Shown here one piece after another: positions 28,311 to 36,615 of a stretch of 56,124 bases of DNA (within the stretch, counting starts at the first letter, position 1; each line of letters opens with the position of its first letter). The translations under genes and the position numbers were made by a program. The DNA comes from Aquimarina algiphila (GTDB lineage: Bacteria; Bacteroidota; Bacteroidia; Flavobacteriales; Flavobacteriaceae). The DNA lies in NCBI RefSeq assembly GCF_007489275.1, contig NZ_VLNR01000047.1, positions 1 through 56,124 on the forward strand, read 5' to 3'. Under the pieces are notes generated by a model. That model did no database searches. It was not told the DNA's origin and worked only from the letters and a program-made list of their open reading frames with translations.

Positions 28311-29315
28311 TTATTCTTCTTCCTCAACAAAATTCTTTATAGTTCTTGATAGATATTTTAAAAAGAAAAATAACGAAACTAATAGAAAGAATAGTACTGG
28401 AACAGTAAATAACATATTATTTACCATTTTTTTCTTCCTTGAAATCACATCTCCATAATCTACAAATGAGAATATTTCCTTATCCAAAACCAAAGCCTGT
28501 TCTTGCTCGTTAATCAACTCCATTAAAAGTTCTTTCTTCTGTAATAACGAAGCAACAGAAAGCATAGGGATTTCTTGACTTGGAGAATATAAAACAACAG
28601 CTTCTCTTTCTACTTTCAAAGGAGTTTTTTTAATATTTTCCAGATAGGTATCAATAAATTCTAATGATGTTTTGTTTCTTTCTAGATCAATTTTATTTTG
28701 CTTAATAAAGAGGTTTGACACATCCCTATAATATTGATTTGATTTGATATACTTCAAAATAGAGGATACTAATTTCTCATTCTCAACGCTAACACTATTA
28801 AATTCAATACTTATTTTATGGTGTTTATAAAAATCTCTGAATTTCTCTTCTTCTATCTGATCCTCATCATATGCATTCATTATATCTTTAAAAAATTCTC
28901 TATTCTCATATCTTTTTTCAAGATTATCTAATACATCTGTTCCTTTTATAATAGGCTCTATTTTAATGTTTTTAATGTTTTTGGCATTATCAACAGTAAT
29001 TCCCAATTTATCAACAAAAACATCATCTCTTAAATTGATTTTTAACTCATCGATAAAATCATATATGTATTTTGTACTATTATATTTAGGTTCAATTATT
29101 ATCTCTTGTACAATATCAAATTTTGCATCTTTCCTTTGCTCTAAAAAATATCCAGCAATACCTCCCAAAATCAACAAAACTAGAAATAAAATTGCTTTTT
29201 TCTTATAAAATGTAATTACCGAAATGATCAACCTAAGAAAGTTCCTAAAACCTCCTTTTATCATGCTAAAAATCTGCATCATATCTATTTCGTCACTGTA
29301 ATTTTCATTACTCAT
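28311..29315 (-). CDS. Wzz-like chain-length determinant protein
   Basis: A 334-residue inner-membrane protein with a charged N-terminal tail (YSDEIDMMQIFSMIKGGF), a membrane segment near residues 40-60 (KAILFLVLLILGGIAGYFL), a helical periplasmic part, and a second membrane segment near residues 300-320 (VPVLFFLLVSLFFFL). It would regulate polymer chain length with or instead of the copy at 23450-24481, whose layout it shares although the sequences differ. It lies 5 nt after the conserved unknown gene upstream, suggesting one transcript enters the polysaccharide locus here. Confidence 0.8.
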   Translation of the reverse strand: MSNENYSDEIDMMQIFSMIKGGFRNFLRLIISVITFYKKKAILFLVLLILGGIAGYFLEQRKDAKFDIVQEIIIEPKYNSTKYIYDFIDELKINLRDDVFVDKLGITVDNAKNIKNIKIEPIIKGTDVLDNLEKRYENREFFKDIMNAYDEDQIEEEKFRDFYKHHKISIEFNSVSVENEKLVSSILKYIKSNQYYRDVSNLFIKQNKIDLERNKTSLEFIDTYLENIKKTPLKVEREAVVLYSPSQEIPMLSVASLLQKKELLMELINEQEQALVLDKEIFSFVDYGDVISRKKKMVNNMLFTVPVLFFLLVSLFFFLKYLSRTIKNFVEEEE

Positions 29316-29320
29316 AATTG

Positions 29321-31015
29321 TTATCCTTCTTTAAATATTTGTTCTATTATTTTTTCAGTAATGAGGTATGTAGGTTTTACACCTGTTGTTCCTAATCCTC
29401 CTGAAGCTAATGTACTTCCTGTTTCTAATGGATTATCAGAGGCATAATATGCATATCGCACTTTAACTTTTGGGCTTATACTTCCTCTAAGTTTTGAAGC
29501 AGATTGTATTGCTTTTTGATAATGAGCTCCTTCCATTTCTAATCCGATCACATTCCAGGTTGAGTCATGAAAAAACTTTAATATATCTCTGTTCTGTAAT
29601 GATGTTCCTAAAACGGTAATCATAGCTCCATCATAAATATCAATACCATGACCTTCTAATTCTTTCTTTTTTAGCTGATTTTTAAACGGGTAATTATCTG
29701 CTGTCCCTTCAAAAACGTGAGCAGAAGGTATCATAATATCTCCTTTTCCTCCTTCAAGAATACCAGCTTTACCCATAATAGAAACAGACTTGACATCCAG
29801 ATGTACTTTATCACCTTCAATATTTATATAAGGTTTTAATAATTCATCCATAGTTTCATACGCTTGTTCTCCAAACGCATAGTCCATAACAACAATTACA
29901 GGTTTATTCTCATTTTCTAAATCAGCAATATGGTTTTTGTATTCACCTTCTGGGGATTGAATAGTATCAAAAATCTGAACATTAATATTTGCTCCACTTT
30001 GATCTTCGATATATGTCATTCCTTTCTGTAAAGCTAATTTCTCTACTCTAGCTCTTAATTTATCATTTTTGCTTTCGCTTAATGATTCATAAATATCAAA
30101 TGTACTCTTGTTTTTTAATTCGGTCTTTAGAGCAATTGGTGCATACAATGCATTCATTACACTGTGCATGTTTGCACTTATAACATGAATCGGACGTTGA
30201 AGTAATTTAAGTTCTTCTAATTTCTTTTTTATTGAATTGGCCCAAATCTCTCCATGAATATGGTGTCCTAGCCTTTCTCTTAATACTGGGCTAAAAGTGA
30301 CTATTCGCTTATTGTCTTCTATCGATTCTTCTATCGCTAATTTACCTAACCAGTAAATAATCTCTAAAAAACGTTCTTTGCTTTCAGGACAAGAAAAATC
30401 ATTATAAACAGAAGAAACTTCTTCAAAAGTTCTTCCTAAAATATTTGCTGTATGTGTAAGTGCTACTTCTCTTTCGGCTTTAGTTAAGTCTTTTTTTGAT
30501 AGCACCGCTTTTTCTAACTTTTGCCAATCTCTGGTTACTTTTCCTTGTTCATTAATCACGACTCGATTCATAATCTTATGTGACTCTATAAACAGGAATG
30601 TAAGATGCGTAAGTATATCATAAATTTCAGACCTTCCTCTGGTAATTTCAATATTCATCTGCTCCTCATCAATACGATAGCAATTTCTTCTTCTTTTTGG
30701 AGGAACAATTGCCTTAAAATGAGAGTTTTTATACCCTTCTTCACTAGTAAGATTAATATATCGACATTCTTCAATACCAAAGGGTAAACGATCTATTACA
30801 TAAAGAAGTCCATTAAGTTCTACTTTTTCTTCTGCTACAGAACCATAAATTTCGGGGCGTAGAATAAGAAGTGCTTCTCTTAATGTATCTCCAGAAACAC
30901 CCATAGGCTTATAGAAACCTCTATTAAAAAGATGACGCATAGTAATGTACATGCGTTCGATCGCGCTTGAGCTTTCCTGAGCCCTTGTCCTACCTTGTAA
31001 TATTAGATTTGCCAT
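29321..31015 (-). CDS. conserved Bacteroidota protein with nucleoside-phosphorylase-like C-terminus
   Basis: A 564-residue cytoplasmic protein of unknown function. The first 300 residues are mostly helical and match no domain I can name. The C-terminal third, from about residue 370, has short stretches that recall the purine nucleoside phosphorylase/MTAN fold: VIVVMDYAFGEQAYE, GKGDIMIPSAHVFEGTADNY near residue 425, and VIGLEMEGAHYQKAI near residue 500, the last like the (E/D)MEGA substrate motif. A nucleoside- or nucleotide-cleaving activity is therefore possible but unproven. It is 5 nt upstream of a Wzz-like gene and 90 nt downstream of GH3. A TATATTTG box on the minus strand (31029-31036) may be its promoter. 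Confidence 0.6.
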   Translation of the reverse strand: MANLILQGRTRAQESSSAIERMYITMRHLFNRGFYKPMGVSGDTLREALLILRPEIYGSVAEEKVELNGLLYVIDRLPFGIEECRYINLTSEEGYKNSHFKAIVPPKRRRNCYRIDEEQMNIEITRGRSEIYDILTHLTFLFIESHKIMNRVVINEQGKVTRDWQKLEKAVLSKKDLTKAEREVALTHTANILGRTFEEVSSVYNDFSCPESKERFLEIIYWLGKLAIEESIEDNKRIVTFSPVLRERLGHHIHGEIWANSIKKKLEELKLLQRPIHVISANMHSVMNALYAPIALKTELKNKSTFDIYESLSESKNDKLRARVEKLALQKGMTYIEDQSGANINVQIFDTIQSPEGEYKNHIADLENENKPVIVVMDYAFGEQAYETMDELLKPYINIEGDKVHLDVKSVSIMGKAGILEGGKGDIMIPSAHVFEGTADNYPFKNQLKKKELEGHGIDIYDGAMITVLGTSLQNRDILKFFHDSTWNVIGLEMEGAHYQKAIQSASKLRGSISPKVKVRYAYYASDNPLETGSTLASGGLGTTGVKPTYLITEKIIEQIFKEG

Positions 31016-31028
31016 AAATTTTTCCTAG

Positions 31029-31036
31029 CAAATATA
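31029..31036 (-). promoter_or_regulatory. candidate -7 box upstream of the polysaccharide operon
   Basis: On the minus strand this reads TATATTTG, matching the Bacteroidota -7 consensus TAnnTTTG, about 14 nt before the ATG at 31015. No good TTG element lies 17-23 nt further upstream, so the call is weak. If real, it could start transcription of the unknown gene and the Wzz gene that follows. Confidence 0.3.
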
Positions 31037-31105
31037 AGTATACTAACCGAACATTGAAATGTCATGTATAATTATGTTTCTTTTTCGTTCAAATAATGAT
31101 TTAAA

Positions 31106-32605
31106 CTATTTATCAATCATAGCGGTAAGTTTGTCTGCAATATTTCTATCATTAGACAATCTGGGAAGCTTATTTTGTCCTCCTAATTTACCAACTGATC
31201 TCATGTAGTCTTTAAAACCATCTTTAGGGACTGGGGTTATTTTTAGAGTTCTTAATATCTTCCCTTCGATCAAATCATCATAGTACGAGTTTTGCCTTCT
31301 TAGTGAATTTTCTATTTCTAATGCCAGTGCCTCGATATCAACTGGAGTTTCTTTAAACTCTATAAACCATTCATGGTATGGTAATTCAGAATTATCTGGA
31401 TTAACCTGTGGTGCAACGGTAAAGTCATTAATCATTGCTCCTATGGTGTCTGCACCTTCTTTAAGGGCTTGATCTACTTCTTTTCCGATTACATGCTCTC
31501 CAAAAGCCGAAATAAAATGTTTTATTCTTCCAGAAACGATTAGCCTGTAGGGTGTCGTACAGGTAAACATTACAGTATCTCCAATATTATAAGACCATAA
31601 TCCTGCAGTAGTAGAAACAAGCATTACATAATTAACACCTTTTTCGACCTCACCAATAGTTAATCTTTTAGGTTTCTCTTCAAAAAACTCTTCTGCCTTT
31701 ACAAATTCATAAAACATCCCAGAATCTAACTGCAGTAGCATACCTTTTTCATTTTGCTTATCCTGAAAAGCAAAGAATCCTTCTGATGCAGGGTATAGTT
31801 CGATACCTGCAACTTTTCTTCCTATCAATTTTTCAAATGTAGCTTTATAGGGTTCAAAATTAACTCCGCCATATATGAATAATTCAAATCCTTTAAACAG
31901 GTCTCCTATAGTTTTATTCGTTTTCTGCTGTAGTTTTTCAAAATACATTTGTACCCATGGTGGTATACCACTAATCACAGTCATATTTTGATGTATTGTT
32001 TCTTCAACAATTGCATCTACCTTTTCTTCCCAATCTTCGATACAATTTGTTTCCCAGCTTGGTAATCTATTTTTTTGTAAGTACTTAGGTACATAATGTG
32101 CCACGATCCCAGAAAGTCTACCCAGCATTACTCCATTTTTTTCTTCCATCTCTGGGCTTCCCTGAAGAAATATCATTTTACCATCAACAAAATCAACTTT
32201 TCCGGTCTCTTCTATATAGCATAAAATTGCATTACGTGCTGCTCTAATATGAGTAGGCATCGAATCTTTGGTTAATGGAATATACTTGGCTCCACTTGTA
32301 GTTCCTGATGTTTTTGCAAAATATAAAGGTTTCCCCGGCCAAAGCACATCTTTTTCTCCATCTACAACTCGATTAACATATGATTTTAATTGCTCATAAT
32401 CTCGTATAGGAACATTCTTTACAAAATCCGAATGTGTTTTAATATTCTGAAAATTATGATCCTTACCAAACGCAGTATTCCCAGCCACTTTTATTAAATC
32501 TTTAAAAACCTTCTCTTGGGTTTTTATCGGATTTGATGACCATTTATTAATTTTCTTGCGAATGCGCTTAGCAAATATTTTAGCTCCTAATGATTTTAAG
32601 GACAT
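31106..32605 (-). CDS. GH3-family acyl-acid amido synthetase-like protein
   Basis: A 499-residue member of the GH3 family, ANL-type adenylating enzymes best known from plants, where they join amino acids to jasmonate or auxin. The three ATP/AMP motifs are visible: KTSGTTSGAKYIPLT at residues 98-112, ELYPASEGFFAFQD near 270 and WSYNIGDTVMF near 340. The C-terminal region has VSGRIKHFISAFGEHV, the usual junction to the mobile domain. The bacterial substrate is unknown. It lies 6 nt downstream of the M23 peptidase gene, so the two are likely co-transcribed. Confidence 0.88.
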   Translation of the reverse strand: MSLKSLGAKIFAKRIRKKINKWSSNPIKTQEKVFKDLIKVAGNTAFGKDHNFQNIKTHSDFVKNVPIRDYEQLKSYVNRVVDGEKDVLWPGKPLYFAKTSGTTSGAKYIPLTKDSMPTHIRAARNAILCYIEETGKVDFVDGKMIFLQGSPEMEEKNGVMLGRLSGIVAHYVPKYLQKNRLPSWETNCIEDWEEKVDAIVEETIHQNMTVISGIPPWVQMYFEKLQQKTNKTIGDLFKGFELFIYGGVNFEPYKATFEKLIGRKVAGIELYPASEGFFAFQDKQNEKGMLLQLDSGMFYEFVKAEEFFEEKPKRLTIGEVEKGVNYVMLVSTTAGLWSYNIGDTVMFTCTTPYRLIVSGRIKHFISAFGEHVIGKEVDQALKEGADTIGAMINDFTVAPQVNPDNSELPYHEWFIEFKETPVDIEALALEIENSLRRQNSYYDDLIEGKILRTLKITPVPKDGFKDYMRSVGKLGGQNKLPRLSNDRNIADKLTAMIDK

Positions 32606-32611
32606 AGATAA

Positions 32612-33484
32612 TTATTGTTCAAAATCAATAAAATTAGACGGATCAGTAGGGTATCCATCTCTCCATAATTCAAAATGTAAGTGAGGCCCTGTTGATAGTT
32701 CTCCTGTAGAACCAGCAGTAGCAATTACTTCACCGGCTTTAACTTGTTCTCCTTGTTGTTTTGTCAACGAGGCGTTATGTTTATATACTGTAAGCAAATT
32801 GTTACCGTGCTTAAGTATAATCACATGGCCCGTTTCTGCCGTCCATTCAGCAAAAATTACAGTACCAGAAGATGCTGCTTTTACTGGAGTATCTTTTAGA
32901 ACTGCAACATCCACTCCATAGTGTTTTTCTGTCGCATTATACTCAGAAGTGATATTACCTTTTACCGGCGGAAATAGTGAAAAGTCTAAACTCGATTTTT
33001 CACTTTCGAACAGGCTATATCTATCTTCTTTAGACACTTCTTCACGAAGTTTAATATCTTGCTCAGAAGGTTTTAAATCAATTTCTTGTGGGTTTATTTT
33101 TTGAGACTGTATTGCAGAATCAATATCAAATTCTACCGTTTTTACATCTCCTGTCAATACTTTTTTAATTGATTTATAGTATTCTTGATTTATCATGATT
33201 CTGGATTCCAAAGAATCGGTGGTAGCAACTAATTGAGTTGCTCTTAAGTTTAATGAAGTAGAAGAATACCCGGGAATATATTCTCGAAGTGGTGTAAAAG
33301 CGATTAAAAAAGTTGTTCCTGCTACCAGAACTATTGACGTTATGGTAACCATTACAAAAACATTAAGTCTGTTAAGCTTAAAAGATATACGTTCCTCAAA
33401 GGTATCCTCATTAAGGATAACTAAGCGATACTTATTAAGCAGCTTTTTAGTAATCTTCTTCTGTTCTTTGTTCTTTTTTGCCAT
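32612..33484 (-). CDS. M23-family (LytM) metallopeptidase
   Basis: A 290-residue protein with a basic N-terminus, one membrane segment at about residues 33-55 (LNVFVMVTITSIVLVAGTTF) and a C-terminal peptidase domain from about residue 180. The zinc motifs are HYGVDVA (HxxxD) and GPHLHFELW (HxH), so it is likely an active or near-active endopeptidase on peptidoglycan cross-links. The central segment is charged and may be a coiled coil, as in cell-division or envelope LytM proteins. It heads a pair with GH3 and is divergent from tatA. Confidence 0.92.
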   Translation of the reverse strand: MAKKNKEQKKITKKLLNKYRLVILNEDTFEERISFKLNRLNVFVMVTITSIVLVAGTTFLIAFTPLREYIPGYSSTSLNLRATQLVATTDSLESRIMINQEYYKSIKKVLTGDVKTVEFDIDSAIQSQKINPQEIDLKPSEQDIKLREEVSKEDRYSLFESEKSSLDFSLFPPVKGNITSEYNATEKHYGVDVAVLKDTPVKAASSGTVIFAEWTAETGHVIILKHGNNLLTVYKHNASLTKQQGEQVKAGEVIATAGSTGELSTGPHLHFELWRDGYPTDPSNFIDFEQ

Positions 33485-33529
33485 GGATTACATCTTCCGT
33501 AAAGAATGTTATCAAATAGGTATTATTCG

Positions 33530-33557
33530 CAAATATACATAATCTACAAATATCAAA
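33530..33557 (-). promoter_or_regulatory. candidate promoter for M23-GH3 genes
   Basis: On the minus strand TTTG (33557-33554) precedes TATATTTG (33537-33530) by 16 nt, close to the Bacteroidota -33/-7 arrangement though the spacer is slightly short. It lies about 45 nt upstream of the peptidase start. Confidence 0.35.
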
Positions 33558-33690
33558 ATATAAGCTTTTTGATATATAAATGTTTCTTAAATAACGTATC
33601 ATCAAGAACGTTTTCTCTGCTCCAAAAATTATCTAAAACACAATACAATTTAAGGAATCATCATTCTTTAATGGTTAAAGATTATATAAA

Positions 33691-33723
33691 TTGCATCAGT
33701 TTCATCATTTCTTGCTAACTTTG
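33691..33723 (+). promoter_or_regulatory. promoter for tatA
   Basis: TTG at 33691-33693 and TAACTTTG at 33716-33723 are 22 nt apart and match the Flavobacterium-type pattern TTG-N17-23-TAnnTTTG. The box ends 19 nt before the tatA ATG. Confidence 0.5.
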
Positions 33724-33742
33724 TCATCTAATAGTTAAGATC

Positions 33743-33937
33743 ATGATATTATCTAGTATAGTTTTAGGAATGATAGGTCCATGGCAAATTGCTTTAATCG
33801 TAGGAATCGTACTCCTTTTATTTGGAGGAAAAAAAATTCCCGAATTAATGAGAGGCCTAGGGAGTGGTATAAAAGAATTTAAGGATGCTTCGAAAGAAGA
33901 AGAGGAAGAAGATCCAAAAATTGATGAGAAAAAATAA
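33743..33937 (+). CDS. tatA: Sec-independent translocase subunit TatA/TatE
   Basis: A 64-residue protein with one N-terminal membrane helix (IGPWQIALIVGIVLLLFGG), the FGGKKIPELMRGLGSGIKEF hinge and amphipathic helix, and an acidic tail (KEEEEEDPK). This is the standard TatA/E form. It would form the pore of the twin-arginine pathway. No tatC is nearby. It stands alone with its own promoter and a strong terminator, and is divergent from the M23 gene. Confidence 0.93.
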   Translation: MILSSIVLGMIGPWQIALIVGIVLLLFGGKKIPELMRGLGSGIKEFKDASKEEEEEDPKIDEKK

Positions 33938-33961
33938 TTTTTCTCATCATCAAATACATAC

Positions 33962-33994
33962 AAAAAAACCAACTCTTTTTGAGTTGGTTTTTTT
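33962..33994 (+). terminator. terminator after tatA
   Basis: CCAACTC (33969-33975) pairs with GAGTTGG (33981-33987) around a 5-nt T loop, flanked by seven A on one side and seven T on the other (33988-33994). It lies 25 nt after the tatA stop and could work in both directions. Confidence 0.9.
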
Positions 33995-34090
33995 GTACAC
34001 ACTAATCATTATCATTTATGCAACGTTGAAAAACATAAAGTCCTTATTATAGCTACATGCCAATAAATTAAGTGTTTACAAATAATTTTA

Positions 34091-34098
34091 TATGTTTG
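34091..34098 (+). promoter_or_regulatory. candidate -7 box for small membrane protein
   Basis: TATGTTTG matches TAnnTTTG and lies 24 nt before the ATG at 34123. No clear TTG element was found at the right distance upstream. Confidence 0.35.
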
Positions 34099-34122
34099 TA
34101 TCTAACACTAAACAACAATCGA

Positions 34123-34326
34123 ATGAAAAAAATAGGTTCGTACATAGCTATTGCAGGAGCTATATCAATTCTTTTAAATTTTTTTAATTACAATCTTAAA
34201 ATTCTCATATGGATTGATTCCTGGGGACTAACAACAGGATGGATAATCAGAGTTGGAATACTTGTTTTGGGATTGATTTTATTTTTTATGGGCTCTAAAC
34301 AAACGAGCGAAGAACAACCTGAATAA
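34123..34326 (+). CDS. small two-helix membrane protein
   Basis: A 67-residue protein of unknown function with two hydrophobic segments (IGSYIAIAGAISILLNFF and IIRVGILVLGLILFFMG) joined by a short loop with IDSWG. The tail SKQTSEEQPE is acidic and presumably cytoplasmic. I start it at the ATG at 34123, directly after a candidate promoter; 17 further codons upstream are open but would not fit a membrane protein start. It is followed at once by a strong hairpin terminator, which supports it being a real gene. Confidence 0.6.
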   Translation: MKKIGSYIAIAGAISILLNFFNYNLKILIWIDSWGLTTGWIIRVGILVLGLILFFMGSKQTSEEQPE

Positions 34327-34332
34327 AATATC

Positions 34333-34372
34333 AAGCCTTATAGATATTAGATATTTCTATAAGGCTTTTTTT
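34333..34372. terminator. bidirectional terminator between small membrane protein and tex
   Basis: AAGCCTTATAGA (34333-34344) is perfectly complementary to TCTATAAGGCTT (34356-34367), with an 11-nt loop and a T run to 34372. It lies between two convergent genes and probably ends both transcripts. Confidence 0.88.
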
Positions 34373-36497
34373 AATCCACAAGAGATAACTGTATCCTCTT
34401 TCTATTCATATCTACATCTACTACAGTAACCATTAGATGTTGATGTAATTGCACAACGGCATTTACATCGCTTATATATTCATTCGCCAGTTTTGAAATA
34501 TGAATTAATCCACTTTCTTTAACTCCTATATCTACAAAACATCCAAAATTTGTAATATTATTTACAATTCCTGGTAGTTTCATTCCTGCTTTTATATCTG
34601 CTATAGTTTTTACGTTTGGATCAAATTCAAAAACTGTAACTTTCTTTCTGGGATCTACACCAGGTTTCTCTAATTCTTTAACAATATCGGTTAACGTAGG
34701 AAGCCCCACTTCGTCGGTGATATAGCCCTGAAGTTTGATTTTTGAAATAGCTTCTTTATTTCCTATTAACTCAGTTACAGGGACCCCAGCGTCCTTAGCC
34801 ATTTTAGAAACCAATTGATATCGTTCGGGATGAACTGCAGAGTTATCTAGTGGGTTTTTAGGGCTTGTAATTCTTAAGAATGCAGCAGCTTGTTCATAAG
34901 CTTTTCCTCCTAATCTAGGCACTTTTTTTAATTCTTCGCGAGACTGTAATGCGCCATTTTCTGATCGATAAGCCACAATATTTTCTGCTAGTTTTTCTCC
35001 AATCCCAGAAACATAACTTAATAATGGAACACTAGCTGTATTTACATTAATTCCTACACTATTCACACAACTCATTACTACAGTATCCAATTCATTTTTA
35101 AGCTTGGTTTGATCTACATCGTGCTGGTATTGTCCCACTCCAATAGATTTTGCATCAATTTTCACTAATTCTGCTAGTGGGTCTGCCAGTCGTCTGCCAA
35201 TAGAAACCGCTCCACGTACAGTCACATCATAATTAGGAAATTCTGCTCGTGCTATTTTGGAGGCAGAGTATATAGAGGCGCCACTTTCATTTACCATAAA
35301 AACTTGTATAGGGTTTTCGAATGGTATTTTTTTAATAAAAGCTTCAGTTTCTCTTGCGGCAGTACCATTTCCTATTGCAATTGCTTCTATCTTATACGCA
35401 TTTACAAGGGATCGTATCTTTTTAATTGCTCCTGTGACTTCTCTTTGTGGAGGATGAGGATAGATATTCTCGTTATGCAATAAATCTCCTTGCTTGTCAA
35501 GACAAACGAGTTTACAACCTGATTTAAAACCGGGATCTAATGCTAATATCTTCTTCTGCCCTAAAGGTGATGCCAGTAATAACTGTTTTAAGTTTTGTGC
35601 AAAAACTTTAATCGCATTATCATCTGCTTTTTCTTTTGATTGATTTAATATTTCTGTAGAAATTGCAGGAGCTAATAGACGTTTATACGCATCAGAAATT
35701 GCTAAAAATACATGATCGGTACAAGCTTCAACATTGGTTCTAATCATCACATCATCTATAATATCCAATGCATCATTTTCGGGAACGGTAATTTTTACTC
35801 TTACAATTTTTTCGTTTTCAGCCCTTAGAATTGCTAATAATCGATGTGACGGACATTTATGAAGTGGTTCCTCCCAATCAAAATACTGTTGATATTTCTG
35901 AGCTTCTTCTTCGTCTTTTTTTGCCTTGATCACGGTAGAAGCTATGGTCGCTTTACGTTGGTATAATCTTCGTAATCTATTTCGAATTTTTTCGTCTTCA
36001 TTAATCCATTCTGCAATAATATCTCTAGCTCCCTGTAGTGCCAATTCTTCTGTAGAAATTTCATCGTTTAAGTATTGTGATGCTACAAAAAGAATTTCTT
36101 CTTCTTTCTGTTCTATAACAATCTTTGCTAACGGTTCTAAACCTTGTTCTTTGGCAACAGAAGCCTTAGTTTTTCTTTTTTTCTTATACGGTAAATACAG
36201 ATCTTCTACTTGAGTAAGTGTATCTGCCAATAGAATTCTCTTCTCTAATTCTGGAGTTAAAGCTTCTTGTTCCCGAATTGCGGTAAGAACACTTTCTTTT
36301 CTTTTTTGAAGTACTTCAAAAGCCGTTTTATATTTTACTATTTCGCCAATAGCTACTTCATCCAAATCACCTGTCATTTCCTTACGATATCTGGAAATGA
36401 AGGGAATGGTAGCTCCATCATCTAAAAGAGAAATGGTTTTGGCAATTTGTTTTTCTGAAATAGGGATTTGTTTAGCAACAAAAGAAACAACACTCAT
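34371..36497 (-). CDS. tex: Tex-family RNA-binding transcription accessory protein
   Basis: A 708-residue Tex protein. Order of parts: helical N-terminus with IPFISRYRKEMTGDLDE; a YqgF-like domain starting near KILALDPGFKSGCKLV (about residue 320); a helix-hairpin-helix region with NTASVPLLSYVSGIGEKLAENI; and a C-terminal S1 RNA-binding domain (GIVNNITNFGCFVDIGVKESGLIHIS). The length is slightly short of the usual 720-780 but complete. It probably acts in transcription or RNA turnover in the cytoplasm. The ATG at 36497 is preferred over one three codons earlier. Confidence 0.95.
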   Translation of the reverse strand: MSVVSFVAKQIPISEKQIAKTISLLDDGATIPFISRYRKEMTGDLDEVAIGEIVKYKTAFEVLQKRKESVLTAIREQEALTPELEKRILLADTLTQVEDLYLPYKKKRKTKASVAKEQGLEPLAKIVIEQKEEEILFVASQYLNDEISTEELALQGARDIIAEWINEDEKIRNRLRRLYQRKATIASTVIKAKKDEEEAQKYQQYFDWEEPLHKCPSHRLLAILRAENEKIVRVKITVPENDALDIIDDVMIRTNVEACTDHVFLAISDAYKRLLAPAISTEILNQSKEKADDNAIKVFAQNLKQLLLASPLGQKKILALDPGFKSGCKLVCLDKQGDLLHNENIYPHPPQREVTGAIKKIRSLVNAYKIEAIAIGNGTAARETEAFIKKIPFENPIQVFMVNESGASIYSASKIARAEFPNYDVTVRGAVSIGRRLADPLAELVKIDAKSIGVGQYQHDVDQTKLKNELDTVVMSCVNSVGINVNTASVPLLSYVSGIGEKLAENIVAYRSENGALQSREELKKVPRLGGKAYEQAAAFLRITSPKNPLDNSAVHPERYQLVSKMAKDAGVPVTELIGNKEAISKIKLQGYITDEVGLPTLTDIVKELEKPGVDPRKKVTVFEFDPNVKTIADIKAGMKLPGIVNNITNFGCFVDIGVKESGLIHISKLANEYISDVNAVVQLHQHLMVTVVDVDMNRKRIQLSLVD

Positions 36498-36615
36498 AAA
36501 AATCATTTTTTAGCATCGCTAAATATATTATAAACCACAAAGAATTCAAAGGTGAATTAAATTCTTAACCTTACTCCTTATAAGCACTTAATTTGCATCA
36601 GGATAGAGGCCAAAT

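Noticed and set aside
33724..34002. Open frame opposite tatA
   Set aside because: It is the antisense of tatA and its terminator; tatA itself is unmistakable.
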